Below, one piece after another: positions 63,448 through 64,000 of a stretch of 64,000 bases of DNA. Location: positions 124,001 to 188,000 of the forward strand of contig NZ_AP025295.1 in the NCBI RefSeq assembly GCF_036492425.1, in the 5' to 3' direction. Made by a program: the position numbers and the translations under genes. The stretch comes from Persicobacter psychrovividus (lineage in GTDB: Bacteria > Bacteroidota > Bacteroidia > Cytophagales > Cyclobacteriaceae). The notes beneath the pieces are model-generated. The model was not told the DNA's origin, searched no databases, and was given only the letters and a program-made list of their open reading frames with translations. The first letter of the stretch is position 1. Each line of letters begins with the position of its first letter.

Positions 63448-64000
63448 ATGCATAAAATACTGATTGTTCATACTCGTTATCTCCAACATGGTGGTGAGGA
63501 TACTGTTTTTGAACACGAAACCACGCTTTTACAAAAGAAATTTGAAGTAGATACCTTGGTCTTTTCAAATAAAGAACTTCAATTTCCCGCATTCCTGTGG
63601 GAAGTATTCAATAATAGAGAAAGTGAAAAAAGGCTGATGGAAAAAATTGACCAATTCCAGCCTGATGTCATCCACTTACACAACTTTTTCTATAAGCTTT
63701 CGCCCGCCATTTTTCAAGTATGTACAAAACTGTGCATTCCACTGGTCATGACCATCCACAATTATCGGTTGCTATGTCCATCAGGCTTATTAACCCGCAA
63801 TCAGCAGCCTTGTACTTTGTGTGTCAATAAAACGTTTAGCAGCCCCGCCATCCGGCATAAATGCTTTAAAAACTCCGCTTTGAAAAGTGCTCACCTCGCC
63901 AGTATGCTGGCATATCATCACGAAAATTCCACCTTCACTAAAGGCGTGAGCAAATTCATCTTTTTAACCCCATTTGCCAAAGCAACATTTCTGAATAGTC
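63448..64000 (+). CDS. Family 4 (GT-B type) glycosyltransferase, N-terminal part (3' end outside window)
   Basis: Frame open from the ATG at 63448 to the right edge, about 184 residues. The start MHKILIVHTRYLQHGGEDTV (the last at about residue 20) and QPDVIHLHNFFYKLSPAIF are typical of the acceptor domain of GT4 enzymes, and VMTIHNYRLLCPSG is the family motif. CTLCVNKTF and RHKCFKNS give a cysteine group common in these enzymes. The catalytic second domain is outside the window. Likely role in surface polysaccharide assembly. Confidence 0.88.
   Translation, partial: MHKILIVHTRYLQHGGEDTVFEHETTLLQKKFEVDTLVFSNKELQFPAFLWEVFNNRESEKRLMEKIDQFQPDVIHLHNFFYKLSPAIFQVCTKLCIPLVMTIHNYRLLCPSGLLTRNQQPCTLCVNKTFSSPAIRHKCFKNSALKSAHLASMLAYHHENSTFTKGVSKFIFLTPFAKATFLNS

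Overview
The window looks like chromosomal DNA of a Bacteroidota bacterium, probably a marine Cytophagales-type, facultatively fermentative organism; the genus is not determined. The signs are: a BtuB/BtuG-type vitamin B12 uptake operon behind a cobalamin riboswitch, many lipoproteins with short lipoboxes, few Shine-Dalgarno sequences, and candidate promoters of the TTTG / TAnnTTTG type. No rRNA, tRNA, CRISPR array, transposase or prophage gene was recognised. The first and last genes are cut by the window edges.

Region 1 (1-13.5 kb) holds mixed housekeeping and accessory genes: the end of an M16 peptidase, an ArsC-like thioredoxin-fold protein, an MscS channel, a MarR regulator, a DUF4920 lipoprotein followed by a CxxCH lipoprotein, a PhnA-family protein, a Rof-like protein, a DUF3024 protein, an NmrA-like oxidoreductase, an AT-rich membrane protein, and a leucine-rich-repeat lipoprotein flanked by two 183-bp direct repeats.

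Region 2 (13.9-25.2 kb) is an almost complete succinate-to-propionate module. It has both methylmalonyl-CoA mutase subunits, an acyl-CoA:carboxylate CoA-transferase, the four subunits of a sodium-pumping methylmalonyl-CoA decarboxylase (beta, biotin carrier, small OadG-like, carboxyltransferase), methylmalonyl-CoA epimerase and, divergently, the mutase chaperone MeaB. No biotin carboxylase is present, which favours decarboxylation with sodium export over ATP-driven carboxylation.

Region 3 (25.5-40.9 kb) contains DinB, VOC and thiamine-binding-type small proteins, an overlapping pair encoding a Cas4-like Fe-S nuclease and a DNA2/NAM7-type helicase (a split Dna2-like arrangement), a papain-like peptidase, SseB, a YqhD-type alcohol dehydrogenase with an XRE regulator, an ACT-domain protein divergent from a saccharopine/alanine-dehydrogenase-like enzyme, a LacI regulator and a histidine kinase.

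Region 4 (41.1-45.4 kb) is a cobalamin riboswitch followed by a surface lipoprotein, a BtuB-like TonB-dependent receptor and a BtuG-like beta-propeller lipoprotein. Its likely product, imported B12, is the cofactor of the mutase in region 2.

Region 5 (45.4-64 kb) has a WYL regulator, an AlkB-type membrane monooxygenase, a two-gene YeeE/YedE sulfur transporter, a tandem array of five 605-bp units each encoding a 92-residue secreted protein, the egtB-egtD ergothioneine genes, a DUF4197 lipoprotein, a GAF-PAS sensor without kinase, a MATE transporter, an ammonium transporter with a downstream outer-membrane barrel protein, and two divergent glycosyltransferases. The tandem array, the split helicase-nuclease, and the first lipoprotein of the B12 operon are the best candidates for undescribed biology.
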